64,000 nucleotides of DNA from Longimicrobium terrae (lineage in GTDB: Bacteria > Gemmatimonadota > Gemmatimonadetes > Longimicrobiales > Longimicrobiaceae): NCBI RefSeq assembly GCF_014202995.1, contig NZ_JACHIA010000002.1, positions 262,645-326,644 of the forward strand. The letters are read 5' to 3'. How positions within the stretch are numbered: position 1 is the first letter of the stretch; the number at the start of each line of letters is the position of its first letter. Shown one piece after another: positions 20,092 through 29,010 of the stretch. Under the pieces are notes generated by a model. The model was not told the origin of the DNA, did not search any database, and worked only from the letters and a program-made list of their open reading frames with translations. Made by a program: the position numbers and the translations under genes.

Positions 20092-21120
20092 ATGCGAATG
20101 CATGGTGTGGTGCTGGCGGCGGCGCTGGCGGGGTGCGGCGGCGGGGGCGGAGCGACGGTGGAAGGCACCTTCGCCCCGGGCGCGGCGGTGCCCGACGGGG
20201 TGTGGATCGTGGAGTCGCAGCGCAGCGAGCCGGCGGACAGCGCCGGGTTTCGCGTGCGCGACCTGTCGTCGGGCCCGGTGCAGATGCGCCTGGTGCGCGG
20301 CGGCGACACCGTGGGCGCGCTGAACCTGGGCAGCCTTCCGGACGGCGCGCGGGCGGTTCTTGCCGGGTTGCGGGTGGATCCGTCCACCGGGCTCGCCTTT
20401 CCGCGTTCCGTGGAGCTGGAGGGCGCCGACGTGCTGATGGTGAACGGGCTGCGGATGGCGTCGGCGGACCGCGTTCCGGCCCGGATAGATGCGGACGGGG
20501 CGGTGCTGGGATGGTTCGCCAAGTCCGGCGCGCTCCTGCTGCGCCCGGCGGACGCCGCTCTCCCCGACCTGCGCGTGGTGGTGGGCCCGGAGACGGTGGT
20601 GGAGGACGCGAACGGCGGCGCGGGCGACGCGCGCATGCTGGGTCCGGGCGATTCCGTCACGGTGCAGGGCCCGGTGCGGAACGGGCACGTCATGGCCACG
20701 CGCCTGGTGGTTCCCGCGAAGTTTTCGGCCGCGGCGGGTGCGTCGGAGGGCTCCGATGTCGCCGCCCGCGATGACTCCCCGGAGGAGGACGGGGGCGGTG
20801 GAGAAAGCCGCACCTCCTCGCTGGGGCAGTCTACCTCGGCGCCGTCCACGTCGGCGCCGTCCACGTCGGCGCCGTCCACGTCCGCCGCGCCTTCTCCGTC
20901 CCCAGCGAACGTGCCGGTCGCGCGGCTGCCCTCGATGCCCGCATCGGCGCCGCGCGAACCGCTGGTGGTTCCCCGGCCCAACGTTCCCATCGCGCGCCCG
21001 CCCGCACTCCACGGAAACGGCCGCGGCAACGGAAACGGAAATGGACGCAGCCGGGGGCGCGGGCAGGAGAAGGGGCCCAGGGAGCGCGGGAACAACGGAG
21101 GCGGGAAGGGAAAGGGCTGA
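20092..21120 (+). CDS. lipoprotein with DUF5666-like domain and low-complexity tail
   Basis: A short signal peptide ends in the lipobox L-A-G-C. The middle of the protein (about residues 25-220) is beta-rich. It ends in D-S-V-T-V-Q-G-P-V-x-N-G-H-V-M-A-T-R-L, which resembles the OB-like DUF5666 repeat. From about residue 240 the chain is disordered: S-A-P-S-T repeats, P-rich sequence and a final G-N-G-R-G-K basic tail. It is probably anchored in the envelope, with the tail touching peptidoglycan or polymer. ATGs at 20092 and 20098 are both possible starts. Confidence 0.65.
   Translation: MRMHGVVLAAALAGCGGGGGATVEGTFAPGAAVPDGVWIVESQRSEPADSAGFRVRDLSSGPVQMRLVRGGDTVGALNLGSLPDGARAVLAGLRVDPSTGLAFPRSVELEGADVLMVNGLRMASADRVPARIDADGAVLGWFAKSGALLLRPADAALPDLRVVVGPETVVEDANGGAGDARMLGPGDSVTVQGPVRNGHVMATRLVVPAKFSAAAGASEGSDVAARDDSPEEDGGGGESRTSSLGQSTSAPSTSAPSTSAPSTSAAPSPSPANVPVARLPSMPASAPREPLVVPRPNVPIARPPALHGNGRGNGNGNGRSRGRGQEKGPRERGNNGGGKGKG
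20836..20880 (+). repeat. 15-bp tandem repeat, 3 copies, in coding sequence
   Basis: Three perfect copies of TCGGCGCCGTCCACG encode S-A-P-S-T in the linker of the lipoprotein. The length may vary between strains without a frameshift. Confidence 0.85.
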
Positions 21121-21143
21121 CACGAGAGTGTCGGCCCTTTTTT
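21111..21143 (+). terminator. rho-independent terminator
   Basis: A 13-bp stem (21111-21123 with 21128-21140, one T-G wobble) has loop GAGA and runs into T residues. It overlaps the stop codon of the lipoprotein gene. Confidence 0.88.
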
Positions 21144-21236
21144 CATTGTCGAAGGCGGATCTGTAGAAATGGGAACGATCAGGGCGGAAGAGAGTTCCGC
21201 GCGGCGTGCAAAGTATCGGCCGAGGCACAGTCTGTT

Positions 21237-21315
21237 GAGCGAATGAATCCGCCGCTCAAACAGCGGGAACCCCCGACACGACGCCCACAGGCGCCGTTTG
21301 GGGCTTCAACTGCAT
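21237..21315 (+). repeat. GAATCCGCCGCTC repeat (family R2), copy 1
   Basis: About 79 bp reading from GAGCGAATGAATCCGCC to CTTCAACTGCAT. It contains the hairpin CCGCT facing AGCGG. Near-identical copies occur at 40168-40242 (inverted) and 52264-52341. Confidence 0.8.
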
Positions 21316-21344
21316 TCGGGGCCCACACGACACGGGTGTGTGCT

Positions 21345-21374
21345 CCCTCTCCCACATCCGTTCGTGGGAGAGGG
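21345..21374. repeat. CCCTCTCCCAC hairpin next to R2
   Basis: A perfect 11-bp stem (21345-21355 with 21364-21374). The same kind of CCCTCTCCC hairpin accompanies each R2 copy in the window. It could act as a terminator but lacks a T run. Confidence 0.6.
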
Positions 21375-21540
21375 TCGTCGTGCGCAGCACGCGGGGTGAG
21401 GGCCCCCGCCGCGGACGCGCATCGAAACAATCGGATGTGCCGAACGCGTCTCCCGCGGATCGGGTCCGGCGTCTCAACCCCAACGCGCACAACACGCTAC
21501 GCCGCTCCCAACGCCGCTCCGACAGTCTCCTGTAATCCCT

Positions 21541-21576
21541 CTATTCCCCATTCCCTATTCCCTATTCCCTGTTCCC
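21541..21576 (-). repeat. short CCCTATTCCC repeat tract
   Basis: Degenerate tandem CCCTATT units, located 16 bp before the first glycosyltransferase start. The reverse complement of the same tract occurs at 32421-32451. Confidence 0.6.
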
Positions 21577-21592
21577 GCACGATCTTCCCTCC

Positions 21593-22780
21593 ATGCCGCC
21601 CCTCCGCGCCCTCTTCGTCAACTCCGGAATCCTTGGCCACGCCTCGGTCGCGCGGCTCATTCGCGAGGCCGCGGCGCGCGACGAGTCCCTCACCGCGGAG
21701 CACCTTGACCTGAGCGCGGACCTCACGCCGCGCGAACGGATCATCCGTCGCGTCATGTGCGTGGGACCGGCACCCGGGTCCGCGGCGGGGGCGCTCACCG
21801 GCGCGCGCCTGAGGCACGAACTGCACGCGGGCGTACTCGCGGCGCGCCGCATCCGTGCACGCGAGGTGGCGGGAGCGGGGTGGGATGTGATGCACTTCCA
21901 CACGCAGGCCGCCGCGTACGCCAGCCTGCGACGGATGCGCCGCACGCCGTCGGTGGTGTCCATCGACATCACCCAGCGCCTCGCGAGCGCCGAAGTTCCG
22001 GCCGGCATCGCGCGGATGGATTACGCGCCGAACGCCGCATGGGACCGGGCCGTCTTTCGCGCCTCGTCGGCCGTGATCGCCACTTCGCGCTGGGCCGCGG
22101 ATGACGTAATCCGTGCGCAGCCGGCGCTTGCCAGTCGCGTGCACGTGATGCCGTATCCCGTTCCGCTGGATGGCTTTGACGCGGGATGGACTGCCGAGCG
22201 CGCGGCCCGGCCAGCGAACGCAGCGGTGCGCGTGCTGTTCATCGGCGGGGACTGGGTGCGCAAGGGCGGTCCGGAACTGCTCGATGCGTGGCGCGCGGGC
22301 GGTTTCGCCGAGCGCGCCGTGCTGGACCTGGTAACGGACTGGCCCGGTGTTTCCGCGCTGGACGCGGGCGGGGTGCGGGTGCATCGCGGCGTGCGTGCCT
22401 ACACGCCGGAGTGGTTCCAGCGGTGGCGGGACGCGGATGTGTTCGTGATGCCTACGCGCGGCGAGGCGTTCGGAATGGTCTATCAGGAGGCGGCGGCCGC
22501 GGGCCTTCCGGCCATCGGCACGCGCATCAACGCGATCCCGGAACTGGTGCAGCACGCCGCAACGGGGCTCCTGGTGGATCCGGAGGACGGCCGCGCGCTC
22601 GTGCAGTCGCTGGACCGGTTGATCGGCGACGCGGCGCTCCGGCAGCGGCTGGGGACGGCGGCGCGCGCCCGGATCCAGCGCGTGGGGTCGATGGAGACAT
22701 ACGCATCCCGCCTCTCCGCGATCCTGCACGAAGCCGCGAAGCAGGTCCCGGAAAGCGCGTCCGCTGACGCCAAGGGATAG
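21593..22780 (+). CDS. glycosyltransferase, GT4-type (GT-B fold)
   Basis: 395-residue GT-B enzyme. The N-terminal half begins L-R-A-L-F-V-N-S-G. The C-terminal nucleotide-sugar half has V-R-V-L-F-I-G-G-D-W-V-R-K-G-G and the family motif G-E-A-F-G-M-V-Y-Q-E-A-A-A-A-G-L-P. The E-A-F-G-M-V-x-x-E pattern is the donor-binding EX7E region. It likely adds a sugar to an envelope polysaccharide or glycolipid; donor and acceptor are unknown. It is the first gene of a five-gene glycan cluster on the plus strand. Confidence 0.88.
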   Translation: MPPLRALFVNSGILGHASVARLIREAAARDESLTAEHLDLSADLTPRERIIRRVMCVGPAPGSAAGALTGARLRHELHAGVLAARRIRAREVAGAGWDVMHFHTQAAAYASLRRMRRTPSVVSIDITQRLASAEVPAGIARMDYAPNAAWDRAVFRASSAVIATSRWAADDVIRAQPALASRVHVMPYPVPLDGFDAGWTAERAARPANAAVRVLFIGGDWVRKGGPELLDAWRAGGFAERAVLDLVTDWPGVSALDAGGVRVHRGVRAYTPEWFQRWRDADVFVMPTRGEAFGMVYQEAAAAGLPAIGTRINAIPELVQHAATGLLVDPEDGRALVQSLDRLIGDAALRQRLGTAARARIQRVGSMETYASRLSAILHEAAKQVPESASADAKG

Positions 22781-22808
22781 TCGCCTCCACCGTCTCCCGT
22801 CACAGAGC

Positions 22809-22876
22809 CACTCTCGCACTTTCGCACTTTCGCACTTTCGCACTTTCGCACTTTCGCACTTTCGCACTTTCGCACT
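22809..22876 (+). repeat. octanucleotide tandem repeat CACTTTCG
   Basis: Seven perfect CACTTTCG units at 22817-22872, preceded by one variant unit (CACTCTCG) and followed by a partial CACT. The tract ends 6 bp before the next start codon and leaves no normal Shine-Dalgarno there. Such tracts gain and lose units by slippage. Confidence 0.92.
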
Positions 22877-22882
22877 GCCCTT

Positions 22883-23719
22883 ATGACCGAGATCGACACC
22901 GCGGAATCCAGCGCATACCGGCGCCGCTCGCCCCTGGAGGCGGTCGGGGCGGCGCTGGCGCGGCTCGTTCCCGAAAGCGGGCCGCGCCGCTGGCTACGCT
23001 CCGCCTACCACGCGGCGCTGGGCGGATCGCGGGGCGTGTCGTCCACGCTCCCCGGCGGCGAGGTGGTGCGCGTGCTGCCGGAGTACCGCTTCGTGACGTG
23101 GAACGCGGTGGAATACTCCGCCTTTCGCGCCGCCGCGCGCCCTGGTGGCGTGGCGCTGGACGTGGGCGCGAACGCCGGTGCATACGCGCTGCTGATGGGG
23201 CAGTGGATGCGTCCCGGCGGGCGCGTGTTCGCGTTCGAGCCGTCGCCCGCGGCGTTCGACGGGCTCAGCCGGCACGTGGCGCTGAACGGCTTGTCCGATG
23301 TGGTAACTCCCGTGCGCGCAGCCGCTTCGGACCAGGGCGGAACGGCGGCGCTGATCGGGGCGGGGCACCACGGCACCAGCCGCCTGGCCGCCGCGGGGGA
23401 GCGGGGGACGGAGACGGTGGATACGGTGACCATCGATTCTTTCTGCGCTACGCAGCGCATATCGCCGACGCTCATCAAGATCGATGTCGAGGGCTTTGAA
23501 CTGGAGGTGCTGCGCGGTGCCCGCGAAACGATCGCGCGCATGGACCCGCTCGAACTCTTCGTGGAGATGCACCCCACGGTGTGGCGCGAGCGCGGCATGG
23601 CCCCCGCCGACTTGATGGAGGAACTGCGGATCCAGGGTCTGCGCGCCGAGCCCCTTCGCACGGTTCCCGACGCATGGGCGCTGGAAGGCGAGTGCCTGCG
23701 CCTGGTCCGCGTCTCGTGA
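22883..23719 (+). CDS. FkbM-family SAM-dependent methyltransferase
   Basis: 278 residues with the FkbM domain: V-A-L-D-V-G-A-N-A-G at about 91-100, F-A-F-E-P-S-P-A-A-F, I-K-I-D-V-E-G-F-E-L-E-V-L-R-G-A and L-F-V-E-M-H. This family O-methylates sugars or polyketides; within glycosyltransferase clusters it usually methylates a glycan hydroxyl. The start lies 6 bp after an 8-bp repeat tract and lacks a Shine-Dalgarno, so expression may depend on repeat number. Confidence 0.9.
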   Translation: MTEIDTAESSAYRRRSPLEAVGAALARLVPESGPRRWLRSAYHAALGGSRGVSSTLPGGEVVRVLPEYRFVTWNAVEYSAFRAAARPGGVALDVGANAGAYALLMGQWMRPGGRVFAFEPSPAAFDGLSRHVALNGLSDVVTPVRAAASDQGGTAALIGAGHHGTSRLAAAGERGTETVDTVTIDSFCATQRISPTLIKIDVEGFELEVLRGARETIARMDPLELFVEMHPTVWRERGMAPADLMEELRIQGLRAEPLRTVPDAWALEGECLRLVRVS

Positions 23720-23828
23720 TGTATCGCACGCTTCACGACAGCGATGGTCCCGGCGTGCCGTCGCTTCTCCTCGTGCCACGGTGGACGGGAATGGTGGGCC
23801 CGCGCGTCACGGGCACGGGTCGCTGATC

Positions 23829-25010
23829 GTGCGGATTCTCTTTGCAAACGATGGCATCGGCGACGCGGGCGGCGTGCAGAACTACTTGGCCGCCGTCATG
23901 CCCGCGATGGCGGCGCGAGGGCATGAACTCGCGCTCCTGCACCTGGACCGCCTTCGCCCGGGCGAGCCCTCTCCCGCGCCCGCGGGAACGCCGCATTTCT
24001 GCATCGATGAACTAGGCGCGGACGCCGCGATCGCCGCGGCGCTGGCGTGGAAGCCATCGCTGGCATTCATCCACAACATGCGGCCGCTGGAGATCGACGC
24101 GCGGCTCGCCGAGGCGGTGCCCGTCGTCAAGATGATGCACGGGTACTTTGGCACGTGCATAAGCGGACAGAAGGCGCACCTCTGGCCCCGCCCGGTAACG
24201 TGCAACCGCGCACTCGGCGTGGGCTGCCTGGCGCACTACGGGCCGCGGCGCTGCGGCCAGCTTCGGCCCGGCTATGTCGCGAAACAGTGGGCCTGGGCGC
24301 ACGAGCAGAACGATCTGTTCGCCCGGTACGCCGCGATGGTCACCCCGAGCCGCCACCTGCGGGACGAATACATCCGCAACGGCGCGCGCCCCGACCAGGT
24401 GCACGCCATCCCGCTTTTCCCGACCGTGGAAGGCGTTCCCGCGGAACCGCCTCCGGAGTTCCGCGTTCTGTTCCTGGGGCGGATGACGGCGATCAAGGGC
24501 GGCGACGTGCTGATCCGCGCCGTGGCGGATGCGGGGAGCCGCGCCGGCATCCGCATCCCCCTGCTGATGGCGGGCGACGGGCCGCAGCGGGCCGCGTGGG
24601 AACGGCTTGCGATCACCCGAGACGTGGATGCGACGTTCACGGGCTGGGTGGCGGATGACGCGCGCGGTGACCTGTTCCGGCAGGCGTCCCTTGTTGTCGT
24701 GCCGAGCGTGTGGCCGGAACCGTTCGGATTGACGGGACTGGAGGCCGGCGTATTCGGGGTACCGTCGCTGGCATTCGACGTCGGCGGGATCGGCGACTGG
24801 CTCACCGATGGCGTAAACGGGTTTCTGGCCGATGGCGATCCGCCCACCGCGGACAAGCTGGCGGACGGACTCGTTCACGCCGTGCAGCATCCGGACGAGC
24901 TGCGGCGGATGCGCGCCGGTGCGCGCGCTGTCGCCGAACGGATGTCGCTGGACCGGCACGTCTCGGCGCTCGAGGGCGTGCTTTCCCGCGCGGTGGCGGC
25001 GGGCGCGTGA
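23829..25010 (+). CDS. glycosyltransferase, GT4-type
   Basis: The 393-residue GT-B enzyme starts at GTG 23829, directly before V-R-I-L-F-A-N-D-G, the first beta strand of the fold. The N-terminal domain contains a G-G-V-Q-N-Y acceptor loop. The donor half has V-L-F-L-G-R-M-T-A-I-K-G-G-D and P-S-V-W-P-E-P-F-G-L-T-G-L-E-A. It contains several cysteines in a C-N-R-A-L-G-V-G-C-L region that are unusual for the family. The stop overlaps the next GTG start (GTGA). Confidence 0.88.
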   Translation: MRILFANDGIGDAGGVQNYLAAVMPAMAARGHELALLHLDRLRPGEPSPAPAGTPHFCIDELGADAAIAAALAWKPSLAFIHNMRPLEIDARLAEAVPVVKMMHGYFGTCISGQKAHLWPRPVTCNRALGVGCLAHYGPRRCGQLRPGYVAKQWAWAHEQNDLFARYAAMVTPSRHLRDEYIRNGARPDQVHAIPLFPTVEGVPAEPPPEFRVLFLGRMTAIKGGDVLIRAVADAGSRAGIRIPLLMAGDGPQRAAWERLAITRDVDATFTGWVADDARGDLFRQASLVVVPSVWPEPFGLTGLEAGVFGVPSLAFDVGGIGDWLTDGVNGFLADGDPPTADKLADGLVHAVQHPDELRRMRAGARAVAERMSLDRHVSALEGVLSRAVAAGA

Positions 25011-26188
25011 GCCGCTGGCACCTGATCACGGGCGAGTATCCGCCCGGCGGTGGCGGCATCGGTGACTACACGCGCCTTCTCGCCGCCGCGCTGGCTGAGC
25101 GTGGCGAAGCGGTGGATGTGTGGACCTCCGGGCGCGCGCCGGACGGCGGCCCTGCGCCCGCGCTGGCGGATAACGGTGGGGCGGGCAACCGGAAGGCGCC
25201 ACGCGTGCACCGGATTCCCGCGTTCAACCGTGCCGGGCTGCGGCTGCTCTCCGCCGGGCTGGATGCGGCGCCCGCTCCAAGACGCCTGCTCATCCAGTAC
25301 GCGCCACAGGCGATGGGAATGCGCGGTCTGAACGTGGCGTTCTGCGCGTGGGCCCTCGCCCGCCGCCGTGCCGGGGACGACGTTCGCGCAATGTTCCACG
25401 AGCCGTACTTTCCCTTCGGATGGCAGCGGCCGCAACGGAACCTGCTTGCCGCCATCAACCGTACGATGGCGAGCCTGCTGCTTCTCGCCAGCACACGCGC
25501 GTACGTCTCCACGGAGGCGTGGATTCCACTGCTGCGCCCGCTCGGGCCGCGGCACCTGCGCATCACCACGCTCCCGATTCCCTCCACAATCCCGTTCGTT
25601 CCTCAGCCGGACGCCGTGCGTCGCACGCGCGAGCGCCTGCTGGCGGGAAGGGAGGGACCGCTGCTCGTCCATTTCGGCACGTACGGCGAGCTGATCGCGC
25701 CGATGCTCATCGCCGCGCTGCGCGAAGTCGCGCGGCGGCGTCCATCCGCCCGCGTCCTGCTGCTGGGGCGCGGCGCGCCTGCGTTCGCCCAGCGTCTGCG
25801 TGCTCTGGACGCCTCCACGGACGTGGTGACCGCCGGTGACAGGCTGAGCGCGGAGCAGATCTCCATCCACCTGCAGGCCGCCGACGCCGCGCTGCAGCCC
25901 TATCCCGACGGTGCGGACACGCGCCGGACGACGCTCATGGCCTGTGTCGCCAACGGTGTGCCCACGGCGACGGCGGACGGGCGCTTTACGGATCAGACGT
26001 GGCGGGAAGGGCCAATCGCTCTGGTGGACGCCGCGCGCCCGGAGGACATGGCGGGCGCCGCGCTGGACCGGCTTCTGGCGCAACCCAGAGACGACATGGG
26101 CGAGCGGACGAAGGCGTTTTACGAGGCGAACTTCTCCATGCGGCTCACGGTGGACCGGCTGCTGGCAGACGGAGAGGCGGCGCCGTGA
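25007..26188 (+). CDS. glycosyltransferase-like protein, GT-B fold
   Basis: 393 residues from the GTG at 25007. The N terminus W-H-L-I-T-G-E-Y-P-P-G-G-G-G-I-G-D-Y is the classic GT4 acceptor-side loop. The C-terminal half reads L-L-V-H-F-G-T-Y and Q-P-Y-P-D-G-A-D-T-R-R-T-T. The usual E-x7-E donor motif is less clear than in its neighbours, so it is a more distant member. It overlaps both neighbours by 4 bp in a GTGA arrangement, implying coupled translation. Confidence 0.8.
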   Translation: MSRWHLITGEYPPGGGGIGDYTRLLAAALAERGEAVDVWTSGRAPDGGPAPALADNGGAGNRKAPRVHRIPAFNRAGLRLLSAGLDAAPAPRRLLIQYAPQAMGMRGLNVAFCAWALARRRAGDDVRAMFHEPYFPFGWQRPQRNLLAAINRTMASLLLLASTRAYVSTEAWIPLLRPLGPRHLRITTLPIPSTIPFVPQPDAVRRTRERLLAGREGPLLVHFGTYGELIAPMLIAALREVARRRPSARVLLLGRGAPAFAQRLRALDASTDVVTAGDRLSAEQISIHLQAADAALQPYPDGADTRRTTLMACVANGVPTATADGRFTDQTWREGPIALVDAARPEDMAGAALDRLLAQPRDDMGERTKAFYEANFSMRLTVDRLLADGEAAP

Positions 26189-27366
26189 GAATCCTTCTGG
26201 TCGGGGACTATCCGGCGGACCCGCGGCTGGGGTCGGCCAAGGTCTACTACAAGCTGCGCGAAGAGTTTGCCGCGCTCGGGCACGCGTGCGACCTGCTGAT
26301 GGCGCCGGAGATCGGCGCGCGGCCGGAGAACTGGCGCGTGCGGCAGACCGTTTCGGCGTGGCTTACGGATGCGGCCATCCGCCGGGCGTTCCAGGAACGC
26401 GGCCCGTACGACGTGGTGGATGTCGCGAGCGGGGAAGGGTGGCGGTTCGCGTTGCGCAGAAAGCTGTCCGGCGGATCGGTTCCCGCCATCGTCAGCCGCT
26501 CGCACGGGCTGGAGCACCTGAACTACGCCCGCACGGTTGCCGACGCGGCGGATGGATTGATCGCGAAGCCGTGGACGCGCCGCCTTTACTATCCAACAGT
26601 CCGCCTGCCACAGGTGGCCGCCGCCGCGCGGCTCGCGGACGCGCTGATCGTTCTCAACCCCGGCGACCGCGACTTCGCGGTCCAGCAGGGATGGAAGCCG
26701 CCAGCCGGCGTGCACGTGGTTCCGCACGGCGTATCCACCCGTTTCCTCGCCGACGTGCCGGAATGGGACGCGCCGCGCGGAGCCGGGGTGCTGTTCTGCG
26801 GATCGTGGGATATGGTGAAGGGCTCGCCGTACCTCGCCCGCGCGTGGGGACTGCTGGCGGATGCGGGTCATGCGCCGCCGCTGACGGTGCTCGGCCCCGG
26901 GCTGGCGGAGGAGGCCGTCGTCGGCTCTTTCCCGCCACAGGCGCGCCCGTTCGTCCGCGTGATCCCGCGCGCGGGGGAGGACGAGGTGATGCGGCAGTAT
27001 CGCCGGCACGACCTGCTGGTGATGCCGTCCACGTACGAGGGGTTCGGGATGGTGACGGTGGAGGCCATGAGCCAGCGCCTCCCCGTGGTCGCCACGCCGG
27101 TCGGGTGCGCGCCGATGCTCATCCGCGATGGCGAGAACGGTGTCATTGTGCCGCCGCGCTCGCCGGACGCGGTCGCCTCCGCCGTCCGCCGCCTGATGGC
27201 CGACTCCGCCCTGCGCCGCCGGCTGGGCGACCACGCGGCCGAGACTGTCGCGCCCCTCACCTGGCGCACCACCGCCGAGCGGACGCTGGATGTGTACCGG
27301 ACCGCGATGCAGCGGCCATCGCAGACGGTTCACGTCATCGACGATGCAGTGAACGCCGGACCGTGA
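26185..27366 (+). CDS. glycosyltransferase, GT4-type
   Basis: 393 residues from the GTG at 26185. The start V-R-I-L-L-V-G-D-Y-P and the donor-domain motif P-S-T-Y-E-G-F-G-M-V-T-V-E-A-M mark it as GT4, with V-L-F-C-G-S-W-D-M-V-K-G-S-P before it. It is the last gene of the glycan cluster. The patatin gene downstream runs in the opposite direction. Confidence 0.9.
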   Translation: MRILLVGDYPADPRLGSAKVYYKLREEFAALGHACDLLMAPEIGARPENWRVRQTVSAWLTDAAIRRAFQERGPYDVVDVASGEGWRFALRRKLSGGSVPAIVSRSHGLEHLNYARTVADAADGLIAKPWTRRLYYPTVRLPQVAAAARLADALIVLNPGDRDFAVQQGWKPPAGVHVVPHGVSTRFLADVPEWDAPRGAGVLFCGSWDMVKGSPYLARAWGLLADAGHAPPLTVLGPGLAEEAVVGSFPPQARPFVRVIPRAGEDEVMRQYRRHDLLVMPSTYEGFGMVTVEAMSQRLPVVATPVGCAPMLIRDGENGVIVPPRSPDAVASAVRRLMADSALRRRLGDHAAETVAPLTWRTTAERTLDVYRTAMQRPSQTVHVIDDAVNAGP

Positions 27367-27444
27367 TCGGTCCGGCGTTCGTGTATCATCCTCTCGGAAC
27401 GGCTCAGCCGACCATCTAGATGCCGACACCGCCAACAGAATCGC

Positions 27445-29010
27445 TCAGGGCTGCGCGGGGCCGTTGTACTCGATCCACATGGCGCGCAGCCGCTCGAAGA
27501 GCGCGTTCAGCGGTGTGCCGGGTGTGTCGTATTCCGGACGATCCTCGATGATGTGCTTGAGCAGGATGAAGCACGTGGTCGCCTGACCGGCGCGGTCCAG
27601 CGGCTCGAACCGCACATCCCTGTCGAACCACAGCGTGGTGCCCATTGCCGACACCGACCGCGCGAGCGCGACCAGGTCCGCGGACGGCCGCAGCCACGGG
27701 TGCTGGCCGTACAGACGCGGCCAGTCCAGCGTAAGGCTGTAGATCAGGCTGGCCATGCGCCGGCCCTTGTACTTGTCGTCCCGGTACACGCCCTTGTACA
27801 CCAGCCCGCGCACGCGCTTCATGAAGATGGACGAGGTCAGGCTCAGCAGCGAACTCACGCGGAGCGCCACCAGCTCCTGCACTTCCGGCACCGTGAGCCC
27901 GCGCACCGCGTCCCACACGTTGACACTCACGTCCCGCTGCACGAGTGCCGCGCCTGTCTGCAACCGTTGGCGCAGCCACACCAGTCCCGCCACCACGCCG
28001 GCCGCCAGAAAGCCGGGGAAGAGGTAGACGAAGTTGTCCGTCCACCTCCAGCTTCCGTCACCGATCGCACGCAGCGCGTCCAGCCCGAGCAGGACCGCGG
28101 AAACCAGCGCGAGCAGAAACAGCACCCATCCCAGACGCGCCACCCACTGCAGCGTCAGGTACCCGCGGCTGTGGGAAGGCGGGGGGACGTTGTAGATGTC
28201 CGTCTGCTGTGCGCTCACGTCGGAAATGAGCAGCGTTTCGGCGTCGGACCGCGCCAGGGCCAGCACCAGAGCGTCGATGCCCTGGTTGTCGTAGATCCCG
28301 CCATCCATGAGCGGAAGCCCGGACGCGTACGACGGGCCCAGCTCCCGGAGCGCATCGGCCAGCGGAAACTCTTTCGGCCACGAGAAGTGCTGCGGAAAGA
28401 CGATCGGCTCGAATCCGCCGGGAAAGCACGACGACGCGGCGGCGATGTCGGCCAGCCGCAGGTGCTCCGCCACCGTGCGCGGCACGCGGTAGTTGCCGTT
28501 GCCGATGCGCGCCAGCGGGCTTTCCGCCACGCGGAAGCGGAAGTCGACGCCGGTGTGGAACTCCGTGGAGTTGAAGATGATCTGCCGGAGCGGCAGTCCC
28601 CGCGCGGCCAGCAGCTCGCCGAAGCGGCGGCCGTTGAGCAGATCGGGGCGGTCGTACACGCCGGCGGCGCCGCGGATCAGGCTGGGCCATGCATCGCGCG
28701 ACTCGGACCGCCGTTCCGTCAGGCTGTCGAGCGCATCCGCGATCACGTTGGTGCGCTGCATCCAATCCGCAAATCGCGTATGAAAGTCCGGAAAGGATTC
28801 TCCGTCCAGCAGGCTAACGGTCCAGCTCATTCCCACCAGCGTACCGCCGGACACGGTGGAGAGCCCCACGACGTCATCCAGCAGCCCCGCCCGGTGCAGC
28901 AGCCGAAGCATGCCCAGGTGGAACGCGGCGGCACGGTATCCGCCACCGGAAAGCGAGATGGCGAGCGGGCCCAGCGGGCCGTGGGTGCGTGAAGGGGCGA
29001 GGTCGGTCAT
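27445..29010 (-). CDS. patatin-like phospholipase with internal membrane segments
   Basis: 521 residues. The patatin oxyanion loop S-L-S-G-G-G-Y-R-A-A-A-F-H is at about 19-31. The nucleophile elbow reads S-T-V-S-G-G rather than the standard G-x-S-x-G, and the dyad aspartate lies in M-D-G-G-I-Y-D-N-Q-G. Between the two halves are two hydrophobic segments (about residues 288-306 and 323-345) that probably anchor it to the inner membrane. A further 170 residues follow with no known domain. It likely hydrolyses lipids at the membrane; the substrate is unknown. Confidence 0.85.
   Translation of the reverse strand: MTDLAPSRTHGPLGPLAISLSGGGYRAAAFHLGMLRLLHRAGLLDDVVGLSTVSGGTLVGMSWTVSLLDGESFPDFHTRFADWMQRTNVIADALDSLTERRSESRDAWPSLIRGAAGVYDRPDLLNGRRFGELLAARGLPLRQIIFNSTEFHTGVDFRFRVAESPLARIGNGNYRVPRTVAEHLRLADIAAASSCFPGGFEPIVFPQHFSWPKEFPLADALRELGPSYASGLPLMDGGIYDNQGIDALVLALARSDAETLLISDVSAQQTDIYNVPPPSHSRGYLTLQWVARLGWVLFLLALVSAVLLGLDALRAIGDGSWRWTDNFVYLFPGFLAAGVVAGLVWLRQRLQTGAALVQRDVSVNVWDAVRGLTVPEVQELVALRVSSLLSLTSSIFMKRVRGLVYKGVYRDDKYKGRRMASLIYSLTLDWPRLYGQHPWLRPSADLVALARSVSAMGTTLWFDRDVRFEPLDRAGQATTCFILLKHIIEDRPEYDTPGTPLNALFERLRAMWIEYNGPAQP

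Noticed and set aside
22483-22899. Minus-strand frame with repeated K-C-E-S-A-K-V-R peptides
   Set aside because: The peptide repeats are only the translation of the CACTTTCG tandem tract read backwards. No ribosome site supports it.
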